Positions 35,656 to 45,045 of a stretch of DNA of 64,000 nucleotides are shown piece by piece. The notes under the pieces were generated by a model. The model searched no databases. It was given only the letters and a program-made list of their open reading frames with translations, and was not told the origin of the DNA. Origin of the DNA: SHZL01 sp963784425 (GTDB lineage: Bacteria > Pseudomonadota > Gammaproteobacteria > Xanthomonadales > SZUA-36); the NCBI GenBank assembly GCA_963784425.1, contig CAWARM010000006.1, positions 155,045 to 219,044 of the forward strand, read 5' to 3'. The translations under genes and the position numbers were made by a program. The stretch's first letter is position 1. Every line of letters begins with the position of its first letter.

Positions 35656-36285
35656 TCAGTAGAGCAGTTCCTGGTAGCGCCGGTCCATGTCCGCCTGTAA
35701 GGCCTCGGCCGATTCGTTAACCTGGGCCTGATCCCTGATCACGCAGCCGAAGGGAGGGAACTGCGCAGCGTTTGCCTGGCTGGCAGGGTCCCAGAGCCTG
35801 GAACGGATGATCGATTTCCCACAGTGGAAGTAAGCCTTGGTGACACGAATCACCAGCACCGAGCGCGGTCGTTTGCCGCACCCGCGGACTTGATCGAGCA
35901 GCTCCGGGTCGCGGCGGATCTCGGCGGTACCCCAGACTCGCAGGACCTCTTTTATCCCGGGGACCATGAATACGAGAGCCACCTTTGGGTTTTCCAGAAG
36001 GTGTTCAAAGGTTTCCATCTTGTTATTACCAATTCGATCGGGGAGCAGAAGGTGATGTTCGTCCAACACCTTCACGAATCCCGGTGCGTCCCCTTTGGGT
36101 GAGACGGATGGCTGGCCGTCGCTCGCGGCGCCCGCAAGGCACAGGAACGGCGAGTGGCGGATGAAAAACTGGTGGTGCGCGTCGAGGCGATCGAACTCGC
36201 ATTTGACTGCCATCTTAACGGGCTCGCCGTAATGCGCATGCAGCACATCCAGGTCAGAGATCCTGTCATCCGCCGGTTCCTTCAT
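35656..36285 (-). CDS. Pyridoxamine 5'-phosphate oxidase-like FMN-binding protein (MSMEG_1061-type)
   Basis: 209 residues from ATG 36285 (AAGGAG six bases upstream; the longer ORF start at 36318 lacks an SD). Split-barrel flavin-binding features are FIRHSPFLCLAGAASDGQPS, VSPKGDAPGFVKVLDEHHLL, LPDRIGNNKMETFEHLLENP and VALVFMVPGIKEVLRVWGTA. Family members are uncharacterised FMN-dependent reductases or oxidases. Convergent with the GH172 gene (4 bp between stops) and not part of that operon. Confidence 0.85.
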   Translation of the reverse strand: MKEPADDRISDLDVLHAHYGEPVKMAVKCEFDRLDAHHQFFIRHSPFLCLAGAASDGQPSVSPKGDAPGFVKVLDEHHLLLPDRIGNNKMETFEHLLENPKVALVFMVPGIKEVLRVWGTAEIRRDPELLDQVRGCGKRPRSVLVIRVTKAYFHCGKSIIRSRLWDPASQANAAQFPPFGCVIRDQAQVNESAEALQADMDRRYQELLY

Positions 36286-36304
36286 GAGTGCTCCTTGGGT
36301 TGCG

Positions 36305-36363
36305 GTGTTGATTTGCATTTAAAACTGACCCAGTTTGGGTCAGTTTTGAGTGCAATTCAACAC
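36305..36363. repeat. 59-bp inverted repeat
   Basis: Outer arms GTGTTGA...TCAACAC, middle TTGCA...TGCAA, inner AAAACTGACCCA-gt-TTGGGTCAGTTTT. It lies between the divergent PNPOx-like and HNH genes. The TGGGTCAG core recalls the GGGGTCAG palindrome at 13312. Further right, AATACTATA...TATAGTATT (about 36400-36422) forms an AT-rich inverted repeat in the HNH promoter region. Confidence 0.75.
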
Positions 36364-36442
36364 TATAGCGGCGTGTTTTTGATGGACTAATGTTCAACAA
36401 TACTATATATTTATATAGTATTTTCTGAACCGGAAATCAATC

Positions 36443-37852
36443 ATGAATTCATTCCATTCCCCAGACGTTCCCGACACAAGTTCTGTCTCCTTTCGCGAGG
36501 CTCAGCCGGCTCGCGCTGAACTGCGCCGGCAGCACATCAAGCAGCTCGAAGACGGCATCACCGAGTTATCCGCTCACATCCACGCCGCTACCTTTCGTTT
36601 GCTGGAACTGATCCGCGAATACGATGAGTGTAAAGGCTGGGCTGGTCCGGGTTTGGTGTCCTGTGCGCACTGGTTGAACTGGAAGTGCGGAATCGATATG
36701 GGTGCGGCGCGGGAAAAGGTTCGCGTGGCCCATGCACTGAAAAATCTGCCACACGTCAGTGCTGCATTCCGTGAAGGACGCATCAGTTATTCCAAGGTAC
36801 GGGCGATGACGCGCGTGGCAACCCCGAAAAATGAAGAGTATTTGCTCACGATAGCGACACACGGCACTGCTGCTCACGTCGAGCGCCTGGTGCGCAATTA
36901 CCGCACCGTCAAACGCATTGAAGCGCTGGAGCAAGAAAATACCAGGCATGCGCAGCGTGAATTGAGCTGGTATGTCGATGATGACGGTTACTGGGTAGTG
37001 AAAGGCCGTTTCACATCGGAGCAAGGTGCGTTGATCCAGAAAACGCTGGAGCAGGTCATGGACGAGTCATTCCAGGAGCAACGGGACGTTTCCGCTGAAA
37101 CGTCCGATGAAGCCCTGGCGGATGAGATCAAGCCACGACCTGAACCCATCGCGATGCGCCGCGCCGATGCGCTGTTGCGCGTGGCGAAGGGCTACAACAC
37201 TGGTCATTCCGCTGGTGGTGACCGTTTCCTGGTGCATGTGCACACTGATATGGAAACCCTGAAAGCCAGCGGCGAAGGAGCAGAGGCAGAACTTGAGGAG
37301 TTGGGAACCGTTTCCGCGGAAACTGCGCGCCGTCTGGCCTGTGATGCCGCAGTCGTGCACTGGCTGGATCATGGTGATGGGAATGGAACCGGTGGACGCA
37401 ATCATGAGCCGCAGGCGCTCAACATCGGCCGTAAAACCCGCAGCATTCCCCCCGCAATCCGCCGCGCCCTGCAGCGCCGCGATGGCGGCTGCCGTTTTCC
37501 GGGTTGCACCTGTTCCAGTTTTGTCGATGCTCACCACATCCATCATTGGGCCGATGGCGGTGAAACATCGCTGAACAATCTGGTGTTACTCTGCAGCCAC
37601 CATCACCGGCTGGTACATGAAGGCGGTTTCACCATCGGCAAAACGGCTACTGGTAGTGTTAATTTTAGCGATCCTGCCGGAAGGATCATCCCCACTGGCC
37701 CGGACAGACGTTTCAGCGGAAACGTCCTGGCACTCTTCACCGATCATGAGCAGTCCGGCATCAACATCACGCCCAAAACGCAAATTCCCAACTGGCTGGG
37801 TGAGAAAATGGATGATCAGTTGGCGGTGGAGGGCTTGTTGTTCCGCGAGTGA
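36443..37852 (+). CDS. DUF222-HNH endonuclease family protein (13E12-like)
   Basis: 469 residues. DUF222 N-terminal domain (ELSAHIHAATFRLLELIREY; GWAGPGLVSCAHWLNWKCGI; RISYSKVRAMTRVATP) and C-terminal HNH nuclease (GCRFPGCTCSSFVDAHHIHH, then LNNLVLLCSHHHRLVHEGGF). The HNH Cys and His residues are intact. The coding sequence contains three near-identical palindromes (GTTTCCGCGGAAAC type), two reading VSAET in frame and one inverted. This gene family is multicopy and often mobile-like; its function is unknown. The 3' end is partly duplicated at 38177. Confidence 0.9.
   Translation: MNSFHSPDVPDTSSVSFREAQPARAELRRQHIKQLEDGITELSAHIHAATFRLLELIREYDECKGWAGPGLVSCAHWLNWKCGIDMGAAREKVRVAHALKNLPHVSAAFREGRISYSKVRAMTRVATPKNEEYLLTIATHGTAAHVERLVRNYRTVKRIEALEQENTRHAQRELSWYVDDDGYWVVKGRFTSEQGALIQKTLEQVMDESFQEQRDVSAETSDEALADEIKPRPEPIAMRRADALLRVAKGYNTGHSAGGDRFLVHVHTDMETLKASGEGAEAELEELGTVSAETARRLACDAAVVHWLDHGDGNGTGGRNHEPQALNIGRKTRSIPPAIRRALQRRDGGCRFPGCTCSSFVDAHHIHHWADGGETSLNNLVLLCSHHHRLVHEGGFTIGKTATGSVNFSDPAGRIIPTGPDRRFSGNVLALFTDHEQSGINITPKTQIPNWLGEKMDDQLAVEGLLFRE
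37084..37727. repeat. Three dispersed palindromes inside the HNH gene
   Basis: Sites: 37084-37105 (arms GGACGTTTC / GAAACGTCC), 37310-37323 (perfect GTTTCCGCGGAAAC) and 37707-37727 (the complement of the first site). The first two encode DVSAETS and TVSAETA; the third encodes RRFSGNV. Confidence 0.75.
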
Positions 37853-37949
37853 ACCTTTAACTTTATAGAAGGATTTTCGTTCTTCCCGACTCAAAGCCCT
37901 GCTGGTTCGGGTTGTTCGCGTGACACCTCATGAGTACAGGAGAACTTAA

Positions 37950-38309
37950 GTGCGCAATTTCAGCCCCGCCAAAAAACGCGTAGATGTTTCGCCCGGCGAA
38001 TCCGTCCGCATCATTCGCGAGCTTCAAGGTTTTAGCCAAACCCAGCTGGCCGGGTTGTGTGGCATTCCACAGACAACCATCTCCAGTATCGAGAACGGTC
38101 GGGTTAATCTCGGTGTGGAGCGTGCAAAAGTACTTGCCTTGGCATTGCGCTGTCATCCTGCTGTTTTGGTCTTTCCTGGCTGGGTGAACGCGTGGATGAT
38201 CAGTAGACGGAGGGGTTGTTATATCGCGAGTGAAGCGAAAATGTCCCAGGAAGCTTGCATGCAGCCTTCGCAAGGATGCCGAAACTGGGCTACCAAGACG
38301 CCGGCTTAG
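37950..38309 (+). CDS. Short XRE-family HTH (antitoxin-like) protein with a replaced C-terminus
   Basis: 119 codons from GTG 37950 (AGGAGA SD). Residues 1-75 are a normal HTH_3 antitoxin-type regulator: DVSPGESVRIIRELQGFSQT, QLAGLCGIPQTTISSIENGR and RAKVLALALRCHPAVLVFPG. Homologues end shortly after PGW. Here the frame continues through a copy of the HNH gene's 3' end in a different frame (VNAWMISRRRGCY...), giving about 45 nonfamily residues. No toxin gene is recognisable next to it. Probably an orphan or damaged antitoxin. Confidence 0.7.
   Translation: MRNFSPAKKRVDVSPGESVRIIRELQGFSQTQLAGLCGIPQTTISSIENGRVNLGVERAKVLALALRCHPAVLVFPGWVNAWMISRRRGCYIASEAKMSQEACMQPSQGCRNWATKTPA
38177..38233 (+). 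pseudogene. Second, decayed 3' end of a DUF222-HNH gene
   Basis: In the HNH frame this reads WLGERVDDQ-stop-TEGLLYRE-stop, against WLGEKMDDQLAVEGLLFRE at the end of the intact gene (37793-37852). It begins exactly where the XRE gene's family similarity ends, at a shared CTGGCTGG. Confidence 0.65.
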
Positions 38310-38679
38310 TGAACAGGCCATGGACGTCGGTGTCCGAACCCTTCTCCTCTGTCTTAATGACCTTGACGTACGTCTGAGGTTGCCCGGGCTGAACGGCCAC
38401 GGGCATCGTGACTTCGTGGGAAAGAAAGTGCCCAAGGTGCACGGAAACCTTGGGGAGGGTGCCTAGCGCACGGAGGTAGGTTTGCTGGCGGACTGGTTGG
38501 TCCGGATCGCTCGGACGCGCTGACACCAGGGCGGTGAAATACTTGATCTGGACGATCTGGTTTTTTGGAAGAATAAGTGTGCAGAGCTTGTCGATATCGA
38601 GCCATCGGTTGGGCGTCTTTCGCAGAGCGCCGTAGTAGAGGTTGAATCCGTCGACATAGACGATTGTGATCAAGTGCAT
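38290..38679 (-). pseudogene. NYN-domain (LabA/PIN-like) protein, C-terminally truncated
   Basis: The N-terminal two thirds of a NYN ribonuclease-like domain is clear: LITIVYVDGFNLYYGALRKT (first acidic active-site Asp), IVQIKYFTALVSARPSDPDQ and YVKVIKTEEKGSDTDV, the point where the family continues with NLAxHL and two further acidic motifs. Here it diverges (HGLFTKPASW, stop), so the catalytic C-terminus is lost. The start may be the TTG at 38670 (six bases after GGAGG) rather than ATG 38679, which touches the SD. Confidence 0.7.
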
Positions 38680-38693
38680 CCTCCAGAAATGCA

Positions 38694-38715
38694 GAAGCCG
38701 CCTTGCGGCGGCTTC
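38694..38715. repeat. GAAGCCGCC hairpin
   Basis: GAAGCCGCC-ttgc-GGCGGCTTC, just upstream of the NYN start. It resembles a terminator stem for a lost upstream gene, but has no T-run. The following 186 bp (38716-38901) show nothing recognisable. Confidence 0.5.
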
Positions 38716-38901
38716 GCGCCCGGCCACCGAAGCGACCGGGGGGATGTGGTGCCAGTATAGGGATGTAGGTATTTCAGGTCAATTGGACACATCCGGTTTT
38801 TTTCGAGGCACGTCGCTGCACAGAGTGTGGATCAGGATAGCTGATCGTGTCCCAAAAGATTGTAGGAAAAACACTATGAAATCAAACTTAGACTGCCTAT
38901 C

Positions 38902-40389
38902 TCAGGCGTGAATAGCCTGCATCACTTTTTCCTCGGTTGCGTCTGCCGCCGGAAACTCCGCGTTGATGCGACCGGCGTGCATCACCAGTACACGATCGCT
39001 GAGGCCGAGCAATTCCGGCAATTCTGAAGAGATCAGGATAATGCCCATGCCGCCGGCAACCAGTGAGGCTATGAGGCGGTAGATCTCCGATTTCGCACCG
39101 ACGTCGATGCCCGCGGTAGGCTCGTCCAGGATCAGTACCTTGGGATGGCCTGCCAGCCACCGGGCCAGCATGATCTTCTGTTGATTTCCCCCGCTCAGGC
39201 TCATGATGCTCTGACCGGGACCGTGAGTGCGAATGTTCAGGTCTCCGATAAAATTGATCGTTGTCGCCCGTTCCTTCCCGGGATTGATAAAGCCGGCTAT
39301 GCTCATGCTCTCCAGCGCGGTAACGGACAGGTTCTCCTGCACAGTCATATTGGGGAACAGCCCCAGCGCTTTGCGGTCTTCGGGCACCAGGCCTATCCCC
39401 AGCCGGATCGCATCCTGGCAGGACCTGATGTTGATGCGCTCGCCGTGCAATCTGATTTCCCCAGCGTCTGCGGCAATAAGCCCGAACAATGCACGGGCCA
39501 GCTCACTGCGACCGGCGCCTTTGAGGCCATAGATACCGAGGATTTCACTACGTCGCAGCACAAAGCTGATGTCGTGGAACACTCCTTTTTTTCGCAGCGC
39601 ACAAACCTCAAGCAGTACCTCGCCGCTCGCAGGGGCCTGCTTGAAAAACAAGTCCTGCAGTTCCCGTCCCACCATCAGGGAAATAATTTCCTGCCGGGAG
39701 CTCAGCCTGGCCGGTCGGCAGGCAATGGTCTGCCCGTCTCTTAACACCGTGATGCGGTCGGCGATGCGAAAAATCTCATCCAGCTTGTGGCTGATGAACA
39801 GGATGGTGATGCCAGAACTTTTCAGCTCCAGGATCAGGTCCAGCAAGTGGGTGATGTCCTGGGCCGCGAGCGCGGAGGTGGGCTCGTCCATGATCAATAC
39901 CCGGGTCTCGCGGGAGATGGCCCGCGCAATCGCGACGAGCTGACGCTGCGCGACGGTCAGGGAGGACACGGGCGTGGCCGGACTGATATCCAGCCTGACC
40001 CACTGCAGGGCGTGGGTGGCGCGCCTGCGGCATTCGACGTGGTCGATGAAACCAAAACCTCGCTGCGGCTCCTGTCCCAGCAGAATATTTTCGGCAACAG
40101 TAAGGTTGGGCGCCAGATCGAAGTCCTGGTAGATCACCGAAATGCCCAGCTCTCGGGCGGCGCCGGGTGAATCGATCTGCACTTCCTCGCCGTCGAAAAG
40201 GATGCGCCCACTATCGGGCCGCAACAGCCCGGATACAATATTGATCAGCGTTGATTTGCCGGCCCCATTTTCTCCGGCCAGGGCATGAATCTCGCCGGGC
40301 AACAGTTCCAGGCTCGCCTCCCTCAGGGCGGGTATGCCGGCAAACTGCTTGCCCAGCCTTTCGATGTTCAGCAAAGGTATTGTGGACAC
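38902..40389 (-). CDS. Sugar ABC transporter ATPase (RbsA/MglA-like, two ABC domains)
   Basis: 495 residues, two tandem ATPase domains. First: Walker A GENGAGKSTLINIV, signature LTVAQRQLVAIARAI, Walker B VLIMDEPTSAL. Second: degenerate Walker A GLKGAGRSELARAL, signature LSGGNQQKIMLARWL, Walker B ILDEPTAGID. This matches CUT2-family monosaccharide importers. Downstream gene of the importer set, 5 bp after the permease, last in the leftward operon from 50.3 kb. Confidence 0.94.
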   Translation of the reverse strand: MSTIPLLNIERLGKQFAGIPALREASLELLPGEIHALAGENGAGKSTLINIVSGLLRPDSGRILFDGEEVQIDSPGAARELGISVIYQDFDLAPNLTVAENILLGQEPQRGFGFIDHVECRRRATHALQWVRLDISPATPVSSLTVAQRQLVAIARAISRETRVLIMDEPTSALAAQDITHLLDLILELKSSGITILFISHKLDEIFRIADRITVLRDGQTIACRPARLSSRQEIISLMVGRELQDLFFKQAPASGEVLLEVCALRKKGVFHDISFVLRRSEILGIYGLKGAGRSELARALFGLIAADAGEIRLHGERINIRSCQDAIRLGIGLVPEDRKALGLFPNMTVQENLSVTALESMSIAGFINPGKERATTINFIGDLNIRTHGPGQSIMSLSGGNQQKIMLARWLAGHPKVLILDEPTAGIDVGAKSEIYRLIASLVAGGMGIILISSELPELLGLSDRVLVMHAGRINAEFPAADATEEKVMQAIHA

Positions 40390-40394
40390 CGGAA

Positions 40395-41333
40395 CTATTT
40401 GCGCATGCTGACGATGATGACGGCGAGCACGATGACCACACCCTTGGTGATCTCCTGCACATAGGGATCGATACCGAGCACGGTCAGTCCGTTGATCACC
40501 GTGCCCATGACAAGGGCGCCCAGCAAGGTGCCGACCAGGGAGCCACCTTCACCTTTGAACCCGGTGCCGCCCAGCACGGCTGCTGCAATGGCATCGAGTT
40601 CCATGCCTACCCCGACCGATGGCAGGCCACTGGACAGACGGCCTGCCATCATCAGGCCGCTGCAGGCGGCCAGAGCGCCGCTCAGCATGAACACCCGCAC
40701 GATGATCCAACCGGTGTTCAGGCCGGCCTGCCGTGCCGCGACGATGTTGCCGCCCACTGCGCGCAGCCGGCGACCGAAGGTAGTGAGATTGAGCAGCACC
40801 CAGGCGAGGATAAAGAACAGCAGCGTCCAGGCAAACAGGATCGGAATCGGGCCGACGAAGCCCTGGGCCGTAAACGACAGGAAACGCTCGGACTCAATGT
40901 AAATGGTGCGGCCGTCACTCAGCAGCAGGGACAGTCCGCGGGCGACGCTCAATGATCCCAGCGTCACCAGGAAGCTCTGGATACCCCAGCGCACCGAGAT
41001 AAATCCGTTCACAGCGCCGAAAGCGACACCGGTGATGATGGATGCCCCCGCCGCCAGCAGGATCGGCGCACCAGCATCCAGCAGCAGGGCACAGATGACG
41101 GCGGACAGGGATACTACCGACCCGACCGACAGGTCAATGCCGCCCGACAACATCACCAGGGTCATGCCAAACGCGAGAACACTGATGATCGCAGTCTGGT
41201 TGGCGATGTTGATGAAGTTGCCATAGCTCAAAAACACCGGTGACAACACCGAAAACACCGTCAGCATCAGGATGAGGGCGCCCAGCAGGCCCAACAGCGG
41301 TAGGTGCCGCTGCATGGAATCCCGTAGCGTCAT
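40395..41333 (-). CDS. Sugar ABC transporter permease (RbsC-like)
   Basis: 312 residues from ATG 41333 (MTLRDSMQRHLPLL); the longer ORF prefix overlaps rbsB and is spurious. Eight or more hydrophobic helices. Conserved CUT2 permease segments are TLVMLSGGIDLSVGSVVSLS, FGAVNGFISVRWGIQSFLVT and LDAIAAAVLGGTGFKGEGGS, ending VLAVIIVSMRK. Forms the membrane channel with the RbsA-like ATPase. Confidence 0.93.
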   Translation of the reverse strand: MTLRDSMQRHLPLLGLLGALILMLTVFSVLSPVFLSYGNFINIANQTAIISVLAFGMTLVMLSGGIDLSVGSVVSLSAVICALLLDAGAPILLAAGASIITGVAFGAVNGFISVRWGIQSFLVTLGSLSVARGLSLLLSDGRTIYIESERFLSFTAQGFVGPIPILFAWTLLFFILAWVLLNLTTFGRRLRAVGGNIVAARQAGLNTGWIIVRVFMLSGALAACSGLMMAGRLSSGLPSVGVGMELDAIAAAVLGGTGFKGEGGSLVGTLLGALVMGTVINGLTVLGIDPYVQEITKGVVIVLAVIIVSMRK

Positions 41334-41355
41334 GTTATTCCCGTAAGCAGGAGGC

Positions 41356-42312
41356 TTAGTCACCCCAGACCAGCGCTTCCATTTTGTCGGCGTTGTCTGC
41401 AGTGACCAGCCCCACGGGTACCTCAAAAGCCGGTGCCACGGGTTTGCCCGCGAGGTACGCGATGACGGCCTCGGCGGCCAGCTTGCCCTGTTCACGCGGA
41501 AACTGCGCGGCCGCACCGGTGATCCAGCCGCTACGGATGCGCTCGATAATGACCTTGTCCGCATCGATTCCGGTCAGGACGATATCTTTGCGATTGGCTG
41601 AGCGCAAAGCATCGGCTGCGCCTACGAGCTGGTTACTGAAAGCACACCAGATTGCGGCCAGGTCGGGATGGGCAACCAGGATGCCCGCCACCGTGTCCTG
41701 CACTTTCGCCTGGTCCAGCCCGCTTTCCCGGACCACGACGGAAAGCTCCGTTCCCACAATGGCTTGCTCGAAGCCACGCTCGCGTTCGTCGATACGCCAC
41801 AGGCTGTAAGGAATGCCGATCATGGCCACTTTCCCCTTGCCGTGCGTTGCCTGCACCAGCAGATCACCACTGGCCCGCCCGTTGGCAAAGTCGCCGTTCG
41901 AAGCAATGGTAGTCAGCACTTCGGCTCCCGGAATCCGCGTCACGGCAACGACGGGAATGTTTTTCTGGTTGGCAGTGCGGATGGCCGGCAGGATGGCTTT
42001 TTCGTCGATGGGAACGACGATGATGGCATCTACGTTCTGGACGACCAGATTTTCCATGTCCGCCAATTGTTTCTGCGCAGTGCCATTGGCATCGGTCACT
42101 ACCACCTTCGAACCCGGGTATTGTGCAACCACAGCCTCAATGGATTCGACCAGCTTGACGGCATAGTCGTCGCGCATGAAATGCATGGACACGCCCAGGG
42201 TGAATTTTGGGGTGAATTTTGGAAGCGGTTCACTGGCCGCCCGGCCGCCGGCAGAGAATCCCAGAAACAGCAGCGCGCAGGCCAGCAGGTAACGGAAGGA
42301 TCTTGTTGTCAT
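41356..42312 (-). CDS. Sugar ABC transporter periplasmic binding protein (RbsB-like)
   Basis: 318 residues with signal peptide (YLLACALLFLGFSAGGRAA). Periplasmic-binding fold type I: FTLGVSMHFMRDDYAVKLVE, VVTDANGTAQKQLADMENLV, DAIIVVPIDEKAILPAIRTA, VAVTRIPGAEVLTTIASNGD and LTGIDADKVIIERIRSG. Related to ribose/galactose binding proteins; the ligand is not predictable. It starts 2 bp after the UxaA stop, so the transporter follows the catabolic genes in one transcript. Confidence 0.92.
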   Translation of the reverse strand: MTTRSFRYLLACALLFLGFSAGGRAASEPLPKFTPKFTLGVSMHFMRDDYAVKLVESIEAVVAQYPGSKVVVTDANGTAQKQLADMENLVVQNVDAIIVVPIDEKAILPAIRTANQKNIPVVAVTRIPGAEVLTTIASNGDFANGRASGDLLVQATHGKGKVAMIGIPYSLWRIDERERGFEQAIVGTELSVVVRESGLDQAKVQDTVAGILVAHPDLAAIWCAFSNQLVGAADALRSANRKDIVLTGIDADKVIIERIRSGWITGAAAQFPREQGKLAAEAVIAYLAGKPVAPAFEVPVGLVTADNADKMEALVWGD

Positions 42313-42314
42313 GC

Positions 42315-45045
42315 TTATAGTGAAACTCCGAGCAAGCCGCGGGTGAGTTGAAAATCAGAATTGCCGATGGTGCCGCAGCGCGGCTGGTATTCGCCGGAAG
42401 CGGTGGCGCACAGGAGCTGCAGCAGTTGGTTCGCTATGGCCCGGTCATCGCCGGCCTCCCTGTCAAGCAACAGGTCCAGGTCCGAATGGAATCGCTCAGT
42501 ACCGGGTGTACTTGTGGCGATCTGCACCAGCGGTATCATCGGGTGCCCCTGCGCGGGTGACTGCTCTACGTGAGCCAGCATCAGTTGCACACCGGTGCCG
42601 CCCATTCCCGTTAAGGTTTCCACCCAATGACCTGTCGGAGTGCTCATGATATGCAGGCCGGGCTGCCGGGCGAATTGTCCGTATTCCAGGCTGGGTGCAG
42701 GAGCAACCGTCCAGCCCAGGCCTTTGATGAAGCGCGGTGATTGCAGCAGGCTGGCATTCGCGGCGATGACCACCGTTCCACCGCTGGCCGCTATCGAGCA
42801 AATGATGCGAACCAATGCATCGGTTACTGCTGCGGAAACCATTCCGGCCACCAGGATGCCAAGAGAAAAGGCTTCGAGTCCAACCGTTTGACGCGTGGAG
42901 GCTACGTCTGGCTGCAAGGCCTGGTCAAACCACTGCTCCACGCGGGCGGTAACCTTGTCGATGCCGCCATCGAGCTGAATGCTGGCATAGCCAAAGCGGC
43001 CCGGGTCAACTCCGTTCTGCTCCAGCACGTGGCGCATCAGGTCGTTGTGCGTGCGCTCGCAGCCATGTTCCAGCAGCAGGGCCTGTCGCGTGAAGGGGTG
43101 CAACAGGTGGCCCACCATGGTGCGGGTAAAGTGCTCCTCGTTTTCACCACTCGAGGCGCCGCAGCCCTCAGTGTGTGGCAAGGCGACGAAGCGGCTTACT
43201 CCCCGGCCTGACTTCAAGGCGCCATCGTTAAGCCGGGCGGCGATGCGATTGGCAATCTGCCCCGAGCACAGGCTGGTGGGTAGTATCAGTCCAAGCTGGT
43301 CAGCCGCAAAGCCATCACGGGAAGGCAATGCCTGGAAGGTCGCATGTAAGGGTTCAATTGGCTGGATGGCAGGCCGGATGGCCCGGTGGATAGCCAGGGG
43401 CTTGCCGTCGGGGACACGGCGCGCGGCGAGGGTCTGCAGCTGCGAGCCATCGGTTTGGCGCCAGTCCCGCCAGATCGAGACCTGGGAATGCCCGGCGCGT
43501 TCGCCCACGCTCGGTTTTCCGGAAGCAACCTCGATCGTGTACGCAAATGTCTCCCGGCCCAGCTCGTCCATTGGCGCGCCATCCTGGTAGCGCCCTGCAT
43601 TGACATCCATGTCGTTGCTCAGCAGGTTCCAGCGCCCGGTGGTGGTGACGAACTTGATGGTGGGTACGAACGGAAAATTGGTAATCGAACCGTTGCCGGT
43701 GGTGAAGAAAATCATGTTGCAGCCGGCGGCGACCTGGCCGGCGATGCTTTCCAAATCATTGCCGGGGCTGTCCATGAAATAGAACCCCGGCGCCGTCATG
43801 CGCTCGCTGTACTCGGTGACATAGTCCAGCCGCACGTCCGGGTCCTTCTTGCGCGCCGCACCAATTGACTTCAGCGCAATGTTGTACAGGCCGCGAAACT
43901 TGTTGCCGCCGGACGGATTGCCTTCGGCGCTGTGGCCGTGCCAGGCCACGCGCTGTTTGAAGATCGCAATTTTTTCCAGGAACTGCCGGGCCGTGGCGAG
44001 ATCGCGCGTGTTGGCCAGGATGTAGGGTTCGGCACCTATCAGTTCATCGGTTTCCGCCAGGGATGCGGAGCCGCCGTGGCGAATGAGCTCTTTCGCCACC
44101 CAGCCGGCCAGTGGGTTTCCCGATACTCCGGAGAACGCATCCGAGCCGCCGCATTGCAGGCCGATGCGCAGCTCGGACAAGGGTTGTGCCGAGCGGCCCA
44201 TGGCGCCAACCGCCGGAATCCAGTCGCGCACCATCTGCTCCGCTTTATCCAGCCCCGCATTGAAGTCCGTGGAAAGCGAGAAAAACCGGTGCAGCACGTG
44301 ATCCAGCGGGTAGCCGTGCTTGCGCAGATAGTCCTCCAGCAGGCGGTTGTTGACTGCCTCATGACCGTAGTCCACCGCCAGCACCGCAGCTACATTGGGA
44401 TTCACCATGAAGCCGGCCAGGGTGCGCAGCACCAGCTCGAAATTATTGGGCTGGACGCCGCTCGCGCCCTCGGTGTGGGTGACCGCCACGATGCCATCGA
44501 TATTGCCGTGTCGTTTGCTTTCCGCCTTGAGGCGCTGCTCCAGTTGGTGGGCAAACGAACCCGTCAGTGATGAGGTCCCGAGCAGGACGATGTCATTGCG
44601 GGTGCCAACGCCGCGTCCGCCGGTCCGCGCAAAACCGGCAAAGGTTCCGGGCTGCGGGTACAGTGGCACCTGCCGGCCGGGCTTGAATGACCGTTCGTCG
44701 AGATGAAACTCCTCGATATGGTCGCGGAAATTGGGTTGTTCAGGCAGTTTGAAATCGAGGTGACGCAGGTTCAGGGCCGCGAGGATTCCGGCATTGCACA
44801 GGTATTCGCCGGGCGTAATGAGCATGCAGCGCCCAGCCAAAAGGCAGGCCCCAGGACAACAGCGCATCGCCCTCGGCAATGGTCTCGATGGCGAAGCGTT
44901 GACCCTCGAGCAGGGAGGACCGCAATGCATGGACTTGCCCGCGAAAACGAAACGGGGTGCCGGCCTGCAGGTTCTTGCTGGCAATCGCAACATTGTCCCC
45001 GGGCGCCGGGATTCGGCCGATGTCTTCGAAGTCTACACTTACCAC
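42315..45045 (-). CDS. Long-form UxaA-family dehydratase (altronate/galactarate dehydratase-like), one frame break
   Basis: About 910 codons from GTG 45045, which overlaps the preceding stop. N-terminal SAF domain (GRIPAPGDNVAIASKNLQAG; AIETIAEGDALLSWG), frame break near 44825, then TPGEYLCNAGILAALNLR. UxaA core: GFARTGGRGVGTRNDIVLLG, VTHTEGASGVQPNNFE, QCGGSDAFSGVSGNPLAGWV, PGNDLESIAGQVAAGCNM and TTGNGSITNFPFVPTIKFVT. After residue ~560 a second UxaA-like module appears (LILPTSLCSGQIANRIAARL; LPHTEGCGASSGENEEHFTR), making it about twice the usual 500 residues. The family dehydrates sugar acids with Fe. Confidence 0.85.

Noticed and set aside
37860..37949. Toxin gene partner for the XRE antitoxin
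   Set aside because: Only 90 bp lie between HNH stop and the GTG; no RelE/HigB-like sequence is readable in any frame.
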